A stretch of DNA of 64,000 nucleotides from an archaeon (GCA_021827865.1 JAKAUC010000013.1:310001-374000); one strand, 5' to 3'. Positions 44,378 to 52,773 are shown, counted from the first letter of the stretch. Notes: generated from the letters alone by a model not told the origin. Translations and numbers: made by a program.

Positions 44378-44959
44378 TCACCCCAGCCTCGTATTGGTCC
44401 TCGTGAGGCGCTGGGAGCTTGCCTCCCTTGTTTCTGATACCGCCTTCTTCATTTCGGCACCCTTAGCCTCCGTAAGGAGACCGGCCAGATTCACTACCCC
44501 GCGTCCTTTCGCCATCGGCCGGGAACGATTCGCCCTATTCCTCGCAATCCCTTCCAAGAACTCTCTCGGTTTCACTATCCTGATTCCCCTGAATTTCTCC
44601 AATTCCAAAAGATGTCTGTCACCGCTTACAACAGTTCTTGCCCTCGACGAGAGTGCACACTCGAGAGCTCGGTTATCGGGCGGGTCCTTCTCAATCTCGC
44701 GAACGACGTGCCTCGGCCTGACAAGCGTCGTTGACCTCACGACAGCCGCCAGGGCTGCCTCCTCACTGACCTCGGCGTCCCGAAACACGTCTTGGAGTTT
44801 CGGATATCTCAGGATCCTGGCGAGCTCATGTAGAAGTTGGTGAGAGACGTACACCGTAATCCCACCGCTTTCGATTGTTGGCACAAACTCCTGGGAGAGG
44901 GCCTTCTTTAGGAGGATAGACACCCAGACATTCGTATCGAATACTACTTTCTCGCCCAT
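44378..44959 (-). CDS. PIN-domain toxin (COG1569-like) with extra C-terminal tail
   Basis: 193 aa. The PIN domain covers about 1-140: VVFDTNVWVSILLKKALS, VSHQLLHELARIL, DPPDNRALECALSSRARTVVSGDRHLLEL, with the expected acidic residues of a PIN ribonuclease. About 50 residues follow (from RANRSRPMAKG) that are basic and helical and not part of the usual domain. Its start lies 16 bp inside the AbrB-type antitoxin gene, forming a VapBC-like module. Confidence 0.85.
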   Translation of the reverse strand: MGEKVVFDTNVWVSILLKKALSQEFVPTIESGGITVYVSHQLLHELARILRYPKLQDVFRDAEVSEEAALAAVVRSTTLVRPRHVVREIEKDPPDNRALECALSSRARTVVSGDRHLLELEKFRGIRIVKPREFLEGIARNRANRSRPMAKGRGVVNLAGLLTEAKGAEMKKAVSETREASSQRLTRTNTRLG

Positions 44960-45195
44960 CGGATAGCCTCGTCGACAAGGGCATCGATGTCGACCTTCTT
45001 TCTTTCTGCATGCCTGGACAGCCTCTTGCTCAGCTCTCCGAGCGAGAGTTCTTCGACCTTCCTCAGTAGGATTTCGTCATTATCGACGGCCACGAGCAGC
45101 TTTCCGCCCGGCACTATTCCGAATGTGTTTCTAACATCTCGGGGGATTACAATCTGACCCTTGGTCGAGACCTTCACGATGCCCTCCGCTTCCAT
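44944..45195 (-). CDS. AbrB/SpoVT-type antitoxin
   Basis: 83 aa. The swapped-hairpin DNA-binding domain is VKVSTKGQIVIPRDVRNTFG with VPGGKLLVAVDNDEILLRKV; the C-terminal part (about 50-83) should wrap the toxin. ATG at 45195 (MEAEGIVKVS) is preferred to 45216, as members usually start just before this strand. It overlaps and precedes the PIN toxin and is expected to repress the pair. Confidence 0.87.
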   Translation of the reverse strand: MEAEGIVKVSTKGQIVIPRDVRNTFGIVPGGKLLVAVDNDEILLRKVEELSLGELSKRLSRHAERKKVDIDALVDEAIRWARK

Positions 45196-45216
45196 GTCTG
45201 TAATTGTAAGATGCAA

Positions 45217-45787
45217 ACAATCAAAGTTTTACATTTCTTACTTTGGCCAGAAAGTCAATGCATGTACCTTGTGCATGCATGTCTGCATACACTCTCTGTT
45301 GACTGTCGTCGACCTGCCGAAGAGCCCCCACAGGGATTGACGATGAAGGTGGCGTCGGCGAAACCCATCAGTCTCAGCCTCGTGCACTCGCCGGCAACCG
45401 GTTCAGGCCTGGCATTGGTGTGCTGGCGCGCATCAATCTTCGGCTAATTGGTGAGTCCCGACAAAGAGGGTGAGGACGAGGAAGAGGTCAAACACGTAAC
45501 GGCAGGGGGCCGAGGAACAGCCCCGACCTCGCGGAGGAGACAGGCCACGAGGCCTCGTCCCAAGCTGTCTCTCCTCACTTTCGGCAGGCTCCGCCGGTGG
45601 AGTGACTCTCGTGCGTCATGGTATGGAGAGGTCCGTCGTTGACAATGACAACGTATACCCGCCTACCCAACGGCACAATAGCAAGAGAAGCGCCGTATGC
45701 TCATACGACCACGGGGCGGTTTTCACTGTTGAGAAACGGCTCCCTGCCTTATTAGCAGACTAGAAGCGGGAACAATCGCGAGTTCGA
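45217..45787. other. 571-bp intergenic stretch without a convincing gene
   Basis: Only short, compositionally odd frames are open (for example plus 45448-45642). A cluster of gcatg repeats (tgcatgtaccttgtgcatgc, 45258-45277, and following) lies near the left end and may be an operator or a chance repeat. The right end precedes the DsrE-like gene. Confidence 0.35.
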
Positions 45788-46288
45788 ATGTCCCAGGCAA
45801 CAGCTCTGAGGACGGAAGAGAAGGACGTACAGACGGAGAGGATGCTCATCATCCTCTCGAAGGGCTCGATGGACATGGTGTACCCGGCCCTGATGATAGC
45901 GACGACCGCCGCGACCATGGGTAAGGAGGTTCACATGTTCTTCACGTTCTGGGGGCTGCAGGCCGTGAGCAAGAAGAGTGTGGGCTCGCTCAAAGTGTCC
46001 CCCGTGGGCAACCCAGGCATGCCGATGCCGAACATCCTCGGGATGATCCCCGGCATGACCGCCATGGCCACCAAGATGATGGGCGGGAAGATCAGAAAGG
46101 CGAAGTTGCCGAGCATCCCGGACATGTTCAAGATGGCTAAGGACCTAGGGGTGAAGCTGCACGCCTGCTCGACCACCATGGAGGTGATGGGGACGCCGAG
46201 GGATTCTCTCATCGACGAGATAGACGACGTGGTCGGCGCCGCGACCATGGTGTCGCTGGGCGAAGGCGGGCAGACGATCTTCATCTAG
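45788..46288 (+). CDS. DsrE/DsrF-family (DsrE2-like) sulfur-relay protein
   Basis: 166 aa. MLIILSKGSMDMVYPALMIA, then MGKEVHMFFTFWGLQAVSK, and the terminal DDVVGAATMVSLGEGGQTIFI are typical of the peroxiredoxin-like DsrE2 group (COG2210), which contains a hydrophobic insert (here Met-rich NPGMPMPNILGMIPGMTAMA). A cysteine in KLHACSTTMEVMG is a candidate sulfane-sulfur carrier. It is followed immediately by TusA- and SQR-like genes, arguing for a role in sulfur transfer. Confidence 0.85.
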   Translation: MSQATALRTEEKDVQTERMLIILSKGSMDMVYPALMIATTAATMGKEVHMFFTFWGLQAVSKKSVGSLKVSPVGNPGMPMPNILGMIPGMTAMATKMMGGKIRKAKLPSIPDMFKMAKDLGVKLHACSTTMEVMGTPRDSLIDEIDDVVGAATMVSLGEGGQTIFI

Positions 46289-46543
46289 GTGATTGGCATG
46301 TCGACAACAGAGCAGCGAAGGGTGATCGATTCGAGGGGGAGCTTCTGCCCAGGACCCATAACGGACCTCTTCAAGGCCTACAGGAGCTCCCAGCTCGGGG
46401 ACGTCATCGAGCTCCTGGCGACCGACCCCGCGGCCAAGGCTGACGTCACGGCGTGGACGCAGAAGAGCGGGAACGAGCTCGTGAGCGTCGTCGACGAGCA
46501 AGGCTACACCCGCATCACCGTGAAGATAACGAAGAAGAGGTGA
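46289..46543 (+). CDS. tusA: TusA/SirA-family sulfur carrier protein
   Basis: 84 aa. DSRGSFCPGPITDLFKAYR carries the family Cys-Pro-x-Pro motif; the rest (GDVIELLATDPAAKADVTAW) is the two-layer TusA fold. It carries a persulfide to partners. The GTG at 46289 directly follows the DsrE stop; an ATG at 46298 is an equally good start. It lies between DsrE2 and an SQR-like flavoprotein. Confidence 0.9.
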   Translation: MIGMSTTEQRRVIDSRGSFCPGPITDLFKAYRSSQLGDVIELLATDPAAKADVTAWTQKSGNELVSVVDEQGYTRITVKITKKR

Positions 46544-46550
46544 AGGAAGA

Positions 46551-47810
46551 TTGCAACGGGTGGTCGTCGTCGGGTCAGGGGATGGGGGCACCTTCACGGC
46601 CAATGTCCTGGCATCCGAGCTGCACGATGAGATCAAGGGCGGACTCGCCTCGGTGCAGCTCATCGGCGAGCACCTGCACCATCCGTTTCAACCCGGGAAC
46701 TTGGACATCGCCTTCAAGGGGGCGGTCCCGGACAAGTACGTGAAAGAAGAGACCGAGCTCATCAGGAAGGAGATAGAATTCGTCCAGGATCCAGCAGTCA
46801 AGATCGACTTCAAGGCGAAGTCCGTGACGACAAAGAGCGGGAGGGTCCTCAGCTATGACTACCTCGTCATCGCCACCGGGGCCGTGGCCGACCCGTCTAG
46901 GATTCAGGGACTCGCCCAAGGATCGCTGAACTTCCACACGGGGGGCGTGAACTCGCGGCGCATCTGGGACGCCCTGCAGGAGTTCGAGGGCGGAACAGTC
47001 GTCGTTGCCATTGCCGGCACACCACACAAGTGTCCTCCATCGCCGAACGAGGCGGCGTTCATGCTGGACGAGTTCTTCCAGAAGAAGGGCATCAGAGACA
47101 AGGTGAAGATCAAATTCCTCACCCCCTATCCCCGGCCGTACCCTGCCGAGAGGATTTCCCACGTGGTTGAGCCGATGTTCCAGGAGAAGGGGATCGAAGT
47201 CACCACTTTCTTCAACGTCGACTCGGTGGACCCGGCACAGCGCAAGATCTACTCTCTGGAAGGGGAGGCTGTGGACTACGACCTGCTCATCGCCATACCC
47301 CCACACCATGGGGCAGACGTCGTCGTCAACTCCGGGATCGGGGACCAGGAGGGGTACGTGCCGACCGACAAGGGGACAATGAAGGTCGTCGGCCAGGAAG
47401 GGGTCTACTGTATCGGGGACGCCACGAACATCTCTGTGTCGAAGTCCGGGGTGGTGGCGCACCTCCAGTCTGTCGTCGTGGCGCGCAACATCGTCGCCGA
47501 GATGAAGAGGTCGAAAGAGCTCCTTGAGTATAACGGCAGAATCAACTGCCCCATGGAGGTGGGCCACCACAAGGCCATCTTCGTGTCAGCCACCTACGCC
47601 TCTCCTCCGGTGGACCAGACCCCTTCGAGGGTCAAGTACTACATGAAGAGGTCCTTCGCCATGATCTATTGGCGCGCGCTGAACGGAAGCCTCGAGAGGA
47701 TATTCGATGTCTTCTTCGGACAGACGAGGTTCCCGGTGACCGAGGAGGGCCCCGAGAAGGTAGCCGCCGCGCCGGACGCTTCAGGGCAAGGAGGAAGGCG
47801 AGATGCGTGA
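46551..47810 (+). CDS. FAD-dependent sulfide:quinone oxidoreductase-like protein
   Basis: 419 aa two-dinucleotide-binding flavoprotein. FAD motif RVVVVGSGDGGTFTANVL, YDYLVIATGAVADPS, cysteine in GTPHKCPPSPNEAA, second FAD motif VYCIGDATNISVSKSGVVA, and INCPMEVG. The KCPPSP and INCP cysteines fit SQR/FccB-type enzymes that oxidise sulfide or relay sulfur. The C-terminus includes a hydrophobic patch (MKRSFAMIYWRALNG) that could touch the membrane. TTG start; forms a unit with DsrE2 and TusA. NADH dehydrogenase-II type enzymes are the main alternative. Confidence 0.8.
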   Translation: MQRVVVVGSGDGGTFTANVLASELHDEIKGGLASVQLIGEHLHHPFQPGNLDIAFKGAVPDKYVKEETELIRKEIEFVQDPAVKIDFKAKSVTTKSGRVLSYDYLVIATGAVADPSRIQGLAQGSLNFHTGGVNSRRIWDALQEFEGGTVVVAIAGTPHKCPPSPNEAAFMLDEFFQKKGIRDKVKIKFLTPYPRPYPAERISHVVEPMFQEKGIEVTTFFNVDSVDPAQRKIYSLEGEAVDYDLLIAIPPHHGADVVVNSGIGDQEGYVPTDKGTMKVVGQEGVYCIGDATNISVSKSGVVAHLQSVVVARNIVAEMKRSKELLEYNGRINCPMEVGHHKAIFVSATYASPPVDQTPSRVKYYMKRSFAMIYWRALNGSLERIFDVFFGQTRFPVTEEGPEKVAAAPDASGQGGRRDA

Positions 47811-48140
47811 CATAGGCGGCGAGCAGGCAGAGAAGGAATTCAACAGGCGGCAGGCGTAATTCTGCAAAGACGTGACTCACCTGGCAGGGTGTGCACTCTC
47901 AGGGCGCTGAGAAGCGACGACAAGGCCCTAGGCGAACTCAGGAAGCTGACAGGACCGCCTAGGCCAACGTCTCACGCCCCCCGGCGCCTTGGGAAAGTTC
48001 GGGCTCCTGTCCGCGCGGGGAGGGGCCGAGCATCGGTACGCCTGCGGCCGCGGGTCGTTGAAGCGTGACTTCCCTCGGATCGAGTCAGACGCCGAGACCG
48101 GGCTTCGCTTAAAAACCCCCCGCGGTAGCGTCCGCCATCC
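47811..48140. other. 330-bp spacer; possible 18-codon micro-ORF at its start
   Basis: A short frame begins with ATG overlapping the SQR stop (47803-47859, 18 codons, RDIGGEQAEKEFNRRQA) and could be a remnant or a coupled peptide. No other gene is visible. Near 48105-48118 a TATA-like gcttaaaaac lies about 30 nt before the aIF2-gamma TTG start. Confidence 0.35.
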
Positions 48141-49409
48141 TTGCTGTCCGAACAGAAGCTCGCCGACCCCAGCCCGTCGAGGCCCCTCCTCCCGAAGCAG
48201 CCTGAGGTCAACATCGGGACTTCTGGCCACGTCGACCACGGCAAGACCAGCCTCACCCAGGCCCTCACGGGGGTGTGGGCCAGCGCCCACAGCGAGGAGC
48301 TCAAGAGGGGGATCACCATCAAGGTCGGATACGCCGACGCGGCGTTCTACAGGTGCACCCAGGACCACGGGATGGCATCCTACTCGACGAGCCCCGCCTG
48401 CCCGGTGTGCGGCAAGAAGACGTCGTTCCTCAGAGCGGTCAGCATCGTCGACTGCCCGGGGCACGAGAGCCTCATGACCAACATGCTTGCCGGCGCGTTC
48501 CTGATGGACGGGGCCCTCCTTGTGGTGGCAGCCAACGAGCCCGTACCGAAGCCTCAGACCCGCGAACACCTCCAGGCCCTCCAGATGCTCGGCATGAAGA
48601 GGATAGTGATAGCCCAGAACAAGGTCGACCTCGTTACCGACGCCGAGGCCGAGAAGAACTACGCCCAGATACAGAAGTTCACGAAGGGGACCGTGGCTGA
48701 GGGCGCGCCCATAGTCCCCATTTCCGCGCAGCAACGGCTGAACATCGACGCCCTGATCGAGTCGCTCGAGGGTGTGATCCCCACGCCGAAGCGGGACGTA
48801 AGCGCCAGCCCTCTCATGTACATACTCAGGAGCTTCGACGTGAACAAGCCAGGCGCGGCCGTGCAGGGGCTCGCCGGGGGGGTGCTTGGAGGGAGCCTGA
48901 CCAAGGGGGAGCTCAGATTGGGGGACGAGATGGAGCTCAGGCCCGGGATGCTGGATGAGAGGAGCGGGAAGTTCGTGCCGGTGATAACCAGGGTTTCGAC
49001 CCTCCAGACAAGCGCCGGCCCCGCCGAACGGGTGGGGCCTGGAGGGCTGGTGGCGGTTGGGACCCACCTCGACCCGACGTTCGTAAAGGGGGACCAGATG
49101 GTGGGGAGCGTGATAGGCAAGCCGGGGACCCTCCCCGAGACCCTCGAGCACGTCACCCTCGACGTGGCTCTGCTCGAGACAGCGGTCGGCGCCGCGGAGC
49201 AGGTGAAGGTCGAGAAGCTCAAGCTCTCGGAGACGGTCAGGCTCAACCTCGGCACCGCCTCCACCCTGGCGGTCGCGACCTCGGTGAGAGGGGAGGTAGT
49301 CGAGCTGGACCTGAAGAAGGCGGTGGCCATCGAAAGCGGCATGAGGGCGGCCATAAGCAGGAGGATCGCCGACCGCTGGCGCCTCATAGGCTCGGGCGTC
49401 CTGAAGTAG
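48141..49409 (+). CDS. eif2g: Translation initiation factor aIF2 subunit gamma
   Basis: 422 aa. GTPase motifs G1 TSGHVDHGKTSLTQAL, switch region KRGITIKVGYADA, G3 IVDCPGHESLMTNML and G4 AQNKVDLV are intact. A zinc-knuckle-like CPVCGKK follows the switch. Domains II and III include the long aIF2-gamma insert region ELRPGMLDERSGKFVPVITR. It delivers Met-tRNAi to the ribosome. The TTG start fits the leaderless TATA spacing. It begins the conserved information-processing cluster. Confidence 0.95.
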   Translation: MLSEQKLADPSPSRPLLPKQPEVNIGTSGHVDHGKTSLTQALTGVWASAHSEELKRGITIKVGYADAAFYRCTQDHGMASYSTSPACPVCGKKTSFLRAVSIVDCPGHESLMTNMLAGAFLMDGALLVVAANEPVPKPQTREHLQALQMLGMKRIVIAQNKVDLVTDAEAEKNYAQIQKFTKGTVAEGAPIVPISAQQRLNIDALIESLEGVIPTPKRDVSASPLMYILRSFDVNKPGAAVQGLAGGVLGGSLTKGELRLGDEMELRPGMLDERSGKFVPVITRVSTLQTSAGPAERVGPGGLVAVGTHLDPTFVKGDQMVGSVIGKPGTLPETLEHVTLDVALLETAVGAAEQVKVEKLKLSETVRLNLGTASTLAVATSVRGEVVELDLKKAVAIESGMRAAISRRIADRWRLIGSGVLK

Positions 49410-49450
49410 GGCCTGCCCCCCGTTCGACGGGCGGAGGCTGTTGGCGCTGT

Positions 49451-49843
49451 CTAGACCTGAAGGTATCTTACATCCACGTCGGGTTCTTTCGCCAACTCCC
49501 CGTCTGTAGTTAGGATTGTCCCCCCCTGTCCTCTTGCGAGCGCAAGGACAAACGAGCCGGCGAGCGAAAGCCTGTTGTTCCGGCACTTCTCCATCCCCGC
49601 CGCCCTGGACTGACCTATGCTCGTCTCCATCACGGTCAGGCGTTCGGAGAGCTGCCGAGACCTAAGGAGCGCGACGTCCTTGCCTGACGACCGGCACGTC
49701 CTGTAATAGAACTCGGCCAATATGACCGATGGGACGAGCCCTTCGGCTTCCCCTGACGCGATTTCTTCCACGACGGCGTGGAGCCGTTCATCTTTGGCGT
49801 AGATGAGGGGCAGCGCGCCGGCGTCAAAGACAAAGGACGTCAT
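49451..49843 (-). CDS. VapC-type PIN toxin
   Basis: 130 aa. SFVFDAGALPLIYAKDERLH, VPSVILAEFYYRTCRSSGKD, RNNRLSLAGSFVLALA and TILTTDGELAKEPDVDVRYL give the acidic residues of a VapC ribonuclease. The ATG at 49843 overlaps the antitoxin stop (ATGA). The longer frame to 50104 is the antitoxin's shadow. It is inserted opposite in strand between eif2g and the Fcf1-like gene. Confidence 0.88.
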   Translation of the reverse strand: MTSFVFDAGALPLIYAKDERLHAVVEEIASGEAEGLVPSVILAEFYYRTCRSSGKDVALLRSRQLSERLTVMETSIGQSRAAGMEKCRNNRLSLAGSFVLALARGQGGTILTTDGELAKEPDVDVRYLQV

Positions 49844-50085
49844 TCCAGGGCTTCCCTGCGATGCTCCGCTTCCAATTCGCGAATCGCCTGGATTATCTTG
49901 TCCCGCTCGTGCACCCCACTGCCGTAGATCTCTGTCAAGGGAGGTATGCGGACGATGGCGAGCCCGTGGTCCGTCTCGACGAAGGCGAGCTTGTCGCCCT
50001 CGCGGATGCCATACTCCTTCCGGATGGAAGCCGGTATGTTGACCATGCTCTTGCTCGTCACCGCCGAAGCCTCGGTCATTACCAT
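49840..50085 (-). CDS. VapB antitoxin, AbrB/MazE type
   Basis: 81 aa. The AbrB swapped hairpin is SKSMVNIPASIRKEYGIREGDKLAFVETD; the C-terminus (VHERDKIIQAIRELEAEHRR) is a helix that should cover the toxin active site. ATG at 50085, with TATA-like aaatatatgg about 20 nt upstream. It pairs with the overlapping VapC. Confidence 0.88.
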   Translation of the reverse strand: MVMTEASAVTSKSMVNIPASIRKEYGIREGDKLAFVETDHGLAIVRIPPLTEIYGSGVHERDKIIQAIRELEAEHRREALE

Positions 50086-50148
50086 ACAAAACCGCCGCCG
50101 CCATATATTTGAGCCTCCATATGGTAAGCGCCAGGAGCAGATGAGACC

Positions 50149-50517
50149 TTGCAGAAGATAATCTTCGACAGCAGCTTCCTCATGGCCGTGGTGGAGAGGC
50201 CGACCACATGGTTCGAGGACATGGTCGGAGCCCTCGGGGCCTTCCAGCCCGTCCTGCTCGACTGCGTGAGGGCCGAGCTTCAGAAGCTCGCGTCGAGCGG
50301 CGGAGTGAGGTCCAGGACGGCCAGGGTGGCCCTCGACCTGGCGTCAAGATTCGCCTCCGGACCCTGCGGGAGCGCCAGGGTGGACGACGAGCTAGTCTCG
50401 GCTGCCAAGACGTCAGGGGCCTTGGTAGCAACGGTGGACTCGGGGCTCTTGGCCGCCCTGAAGGCGGCCCGCGTCAGGGCGGTCACGCTCAGCTCCGGGC
50501 GGGTGCGGTTCGTCTGA
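50149..50517 (+). CDS. Fcf1/Utp24-like PIN domain protein
   Basis: 122 aa single PIN domain. IIFDSSFLMAVVERPTTWFED, LLDCVRAELQKLASSGG and ALVATVDSGLLAALKAARV retain the acidic residues. The family includes Fcf1/Utp24, the nuclease that cleaves at the 18S A1 site; archaeal members sit by eif2g and rpo7, as here. It is therefore more likely an rRNA-processing factor than a toxin, and has no antitoxin of its own. TTG start. Confidence 0.8.
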   Translation: MQKIIFDSSFLMAVVERPTTWFEDMVGALGAFQPVLLDCVRAELQKLASSGGVRSRTARVALDLASRFASGPCGSARVDDELVSAAKTSGALVATVDSGLLAALKAARVRAVTLSSGRVRFV

Positions 50518-50573
50518 CGCAGGCCCGTGCCCTGCGGAAAGCGGTTAAAGCCCCGGCCCGGGGCGCAGAACCA

Positions 50574-51353
50574 ATGGCCCCCAAAGGGCTGGGTATTGAC
50601 GCGGCTCGGGAGACGGAACGGATCGTCAAATTCATCCAAGCCACGGTCGCCGGGGCCGGGGCGGAAGGGGCCGTGGTGTCCCTTAGCGGAGGGATAGACA
50701 GCGCCGTGGTCGGGGCGCTCTGCGTCAGGGCGCTGGGGAAGAAGAAGGTCCTTGGGCTCCTTCTCCCGTCTGAGCACACCCCTCCTCAGGACGCCGAGGA
50801 CGCCAGGGGGCTGGCGAGCGCATGGGGGATAAGGGCCGAAACCGTACCGATCGCCGGCACCGTCAAGGCGCTCGTGGAATCGTCGAAGCTCGAAGGGACA
50901 AGGGTAGCCAGGGCGAACGTCCAGGCGAGGGTCAGGATGACAATAGCCTACTTCTTCGCCAACTCCCACCAGCTCCTGGTGGCCGGGACCGGAGACAAGA
51001 GCGAGGAGATCCTGGGTTTCTTCACCAAGGGCGGGGACGGGCTGGCCGACTTCCTCCCCATAGCCCACCTCTACAAGACGCAGGTCCGCCTCCTGGGGGC
51101 CCACCTGGGGGTGCCCGGCCGGGTGGTCGAGAAGCCAGCGTCCCCCCAGCTCTGGCCCGGCCACAAGGCTACCGACGAGCTTCCGGCGGACTACGACAAG
51201 CTGGACATAGCCCTCCACCATCTGTTCGACCTGAAGACCGGGGTCGACGAGGCCGCCGCTGGGGCGGGGCTCCCGGTCAGCGCGGTCGAGAAGGCCCTTG
51301 AAATGCACAGGAGGACCGCCCACAAGAGGGCCCTCCCCCCGTCGCTGGAATGA
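50574..51353 (+). CDS. nadE: NH3-dependent NAD+ synthetase
   Basis: 259 aa, the short form without a glutaminase domain. PP-loop VVSLSGGIDSAVVGALCV, LGLLLPSEHTPPQDAEDA, RVRMTIAYFFANSHQLLVAG, then TGDKSEEILGFFTKGGDGLADFLPIAHLYKTQV and HKATDELPADYDKLD. It makes NAD from nicotinate adenine dinucleotide. The ATG at 50574 is used; a TATA-like cggttaaag is about 30 nt upstream. The longer frame from 50208 is a shadow. Confidence 0.95.
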   Translation: MAPKGLGIDAARETERIVKFIQATVAGAGAEGAVVSLSGGIDSAVVGALCVRALGKKKVLGLLLPSEHTPPQDAEDARGLASAWGIRAETVPIAGTVKALVESSKLEGTRVARANVQARVRMTIAYFFANSHQLLVAGTGDKSEEILGFFTKGGDGLADFLPIAHLYKTQVRLLGAHLGVPGRVVEKPASPQLWPGHKATDELPADYDKLDIALHHLFDLKTGVDEAAAGAGLPVSAVEKALEMHRRTAHKRALPPSLE

Positions 51354-51432
51354 GCGCGCTCCCTCCGCGCTTCATCCCTAACAAAGATTAAAATCGCTGA
51401 CCCGAAGGGGTGCCCAGGCTTCTGAATAATTC

Positions 51433-52017
51433 ATGTTTGAGCTCGTGAACCTCGAAGATGTGGTGCGCGTTCCACCCGACCGGTTCGGCTCCCCTCTCGA
51501 GAAGGTAGCCATGGACCTGTTGAAGCTGAAGTACGAGAGCACCATCAACCCCGACCACGGCTACCTGGTCCTGGTCACGAAGGTGGACGTGGACAAGGTC
51601 GGGAAGATCATAGCCGGGGACGGCGCCACCTACCACAGGGTGAAGTTCGAAGTCCTCTCGTTCTACCCCATGAAGCAGGAGATAGTCGAAGGCGAGATAG
51701 TCGAGGTCACGGACTTCGGCGCCTTCGTGAGGGTAGGCCCGGCCGACGCGCTCCTCCACCTCAGCCAGATAATGGACGACTACCTGACAAGCGACGTGAA
51801 GTCGGGCATCATCACCGCCTCTCAGAGCAAGAGGACGCTTCGGGTCGGGAGCAAGGTGAGGGTCAGGATCACCGCCGTGAGCCTCGGGCATGGCATCTCC
51901 ATGGGTAAGATAGGGGTGACCAGCAGGCAGCCGTTCCTGGGGGCGGTAGAGTGGATCGACGAAGAGGTGGCGAAGGCGGCCAAGGCCCGCAAGACAGAGG
52001 AACGGGCAGGGAAGTAG
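51433..52017 (+). CDS. rpoE: DNA-directed RNA polymerase subunit Rpo7 (RpoE1)
   Basis: 194 aa. N-terminal RNP-like domain (VVRVPPDRFGSPLEKVAMDLL, YESTINPDHGYLVLVTKVD) and C-terminal S1/OB domain (GEIVEVTDFGAFVRVGPADALLHLSQIMDD). It forms the polymerase stalk with Rpo4. Start of the conserved run rpo7, spt4, DUF359, eS24, eS31. A TATA-like attaaaat is about 40 nt upstream. Confidence 0.95.
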   Translation: MFELVNLEDVVRVPPDRFGSPLEKVAMDLLKLKYESTINPDHGYLVLVTKVDVDKVGKIIAGDGATYHRVKFEVLSFYPMKQEIVEGEIVEVTDFGAFVRVGPADALLHLSQIMDDYLTSDVKSGIITASQSKRTLRVGSKVRVRITAVSLGHGISMGKIGVTSRQPFLGAVEWIDEEVAKAAKARKTEERAGK

Positions 52018-52022
52018 TCGCG

Positions 52023-52208
52023 ATGAAAGAACTGGCCTGCCGCAAGTGCAGGATGCTGACGTCCGAGAAGGCTTGCCCCAACGACGGTTCGACGGAGCTG
52101 AGCAATGAATGGTCCGGGCTCATCATAATAATCAACGCCGCGAAGTCCCAGGTCGCCAAGACCCTGGGCATCACCAAGCCCGGCCGCTACGCCCTCAAGG
52201 TAAGCTAG
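52023..52208 (+). CDS. spt4: Transcription elongation factor Spt4 (RpoE2)
   Basis: 61 aa. Zinc-binding CRKCRMLTSEKACPNDG near the N-terminus (CxxC, then a single Cys) and the fold SNEWSGLIIIINAAKSQVAK followed by KPGRYALKV. It partners Spt5 in elongation. The last zinc ligand is not an obvious CxxC, as in several archaeal members. Five bp after rpo7. Confidence 0.92.
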   Translation: MKELACRKCRMLTSEKACPNDGSTELSNEWSGLIIIINAAKSQVAKTLGITKPGRYALKVS

Positions 52209-52212
52209 CCCC

Positions 52213-52731
52213 TTGGCCGGGCCGTTCAGGCTCCCTGAATCTCTGAGGTCTAAGCTGGCGGAGCCCCTCGGGCGGGTCTTCGGCCCCGAAGAGGCGAGAG
52301 GGAAGGAATTGGCGAAGCTGGCCCGGGAGGCGTCGATGGTTGTCACGGTCGGGGACAGGGTGACAGAGACGCTGCACGCCCTGGACGCGACCCCGGCGGT
52401 GCACGTGGTCGACGGGGTGGAGCGGAGGTCCAGGAGGGAGCCCCCCGACGTCCCCTACGCGAGGCTTGTGAAGGTGAGCAACCCAGCAGGGACCCTGACC
52501 CAGGGCGCCATAGATGGGATGAGGGAGGCCTTCGCCGGGAGCAAGCCGGTCCGGGTACTGGTCGACGGGGAGGAGGACCTAATGGCCCTGCTCGCCGTGG
52601 CCATGGCCCCCATCTCTGCGATAGTCTTCTACGGCCAGCCCGGCGTAGGCATCGTCGCGGTCGTGGTCAACGGGGTGTCCAAGGCTAGAAACAGGGCCCT
52701 GCTGGCTGAGATGGGCATCGAGAGGCTCTAG
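52213..52731 (+). CDS. GTP-dependent dephospho-CoA kinase (DUF359 family)
   Basis: 172 aa DUF359. Family features: MVVTVGDRVTETLHALDATP, VDGVERR, VKVSNPAGTLTQGAIDG, and VLVDGEEDLMALLAVAMAP with acidic metal-binding residues. A Thermococcus member phosphorylates dephospho-CoA using GTP, the last step of CoA synthesis. TTG start 4 bp after spt4. Conserved neighbour of spt4 and eS24 in archaea. Confidence 0.9.
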   Translation: MAGPFRLPESLRSKLAEPLGRVFGPEEARGKELAKLAREASMVVTVGDRVTETLHALDATPAVHVVDGVERRSRREPPDVPYARLVKVSNPAGTLTQGAIDGMREAFAGSKPVRVLVDGEEDLMALLAVAMAPISAIVFYGQPGVGIVAVVVNGVSKARNRALLAEMGIERL

Positions 52732-52773
52732 AGGCCTCAACTTAATATCCTCGCCAAATTCGGGTGCCCCTGC

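Noticed and set aside
45258-45290. Repeated gcatg motifs as a possible CRISPR or origin
   Set aside because: Too short and irregular; no spacers, no cas genes and no origin-type repeats.
45448-45642. 64-codon frame upstream of the DsrE gene
   Set aside because: Arg- and Pro-rich composition typical of a chance frame in GC-rich DNA.
50149-50517. Fcf1-like PIN gene as a second VapC toxin
   Set aside because: It has no antitoxin of its own and sits in the conserved eif2g/rpo7 neighbourhood of rRNA-processing PIN proteins.
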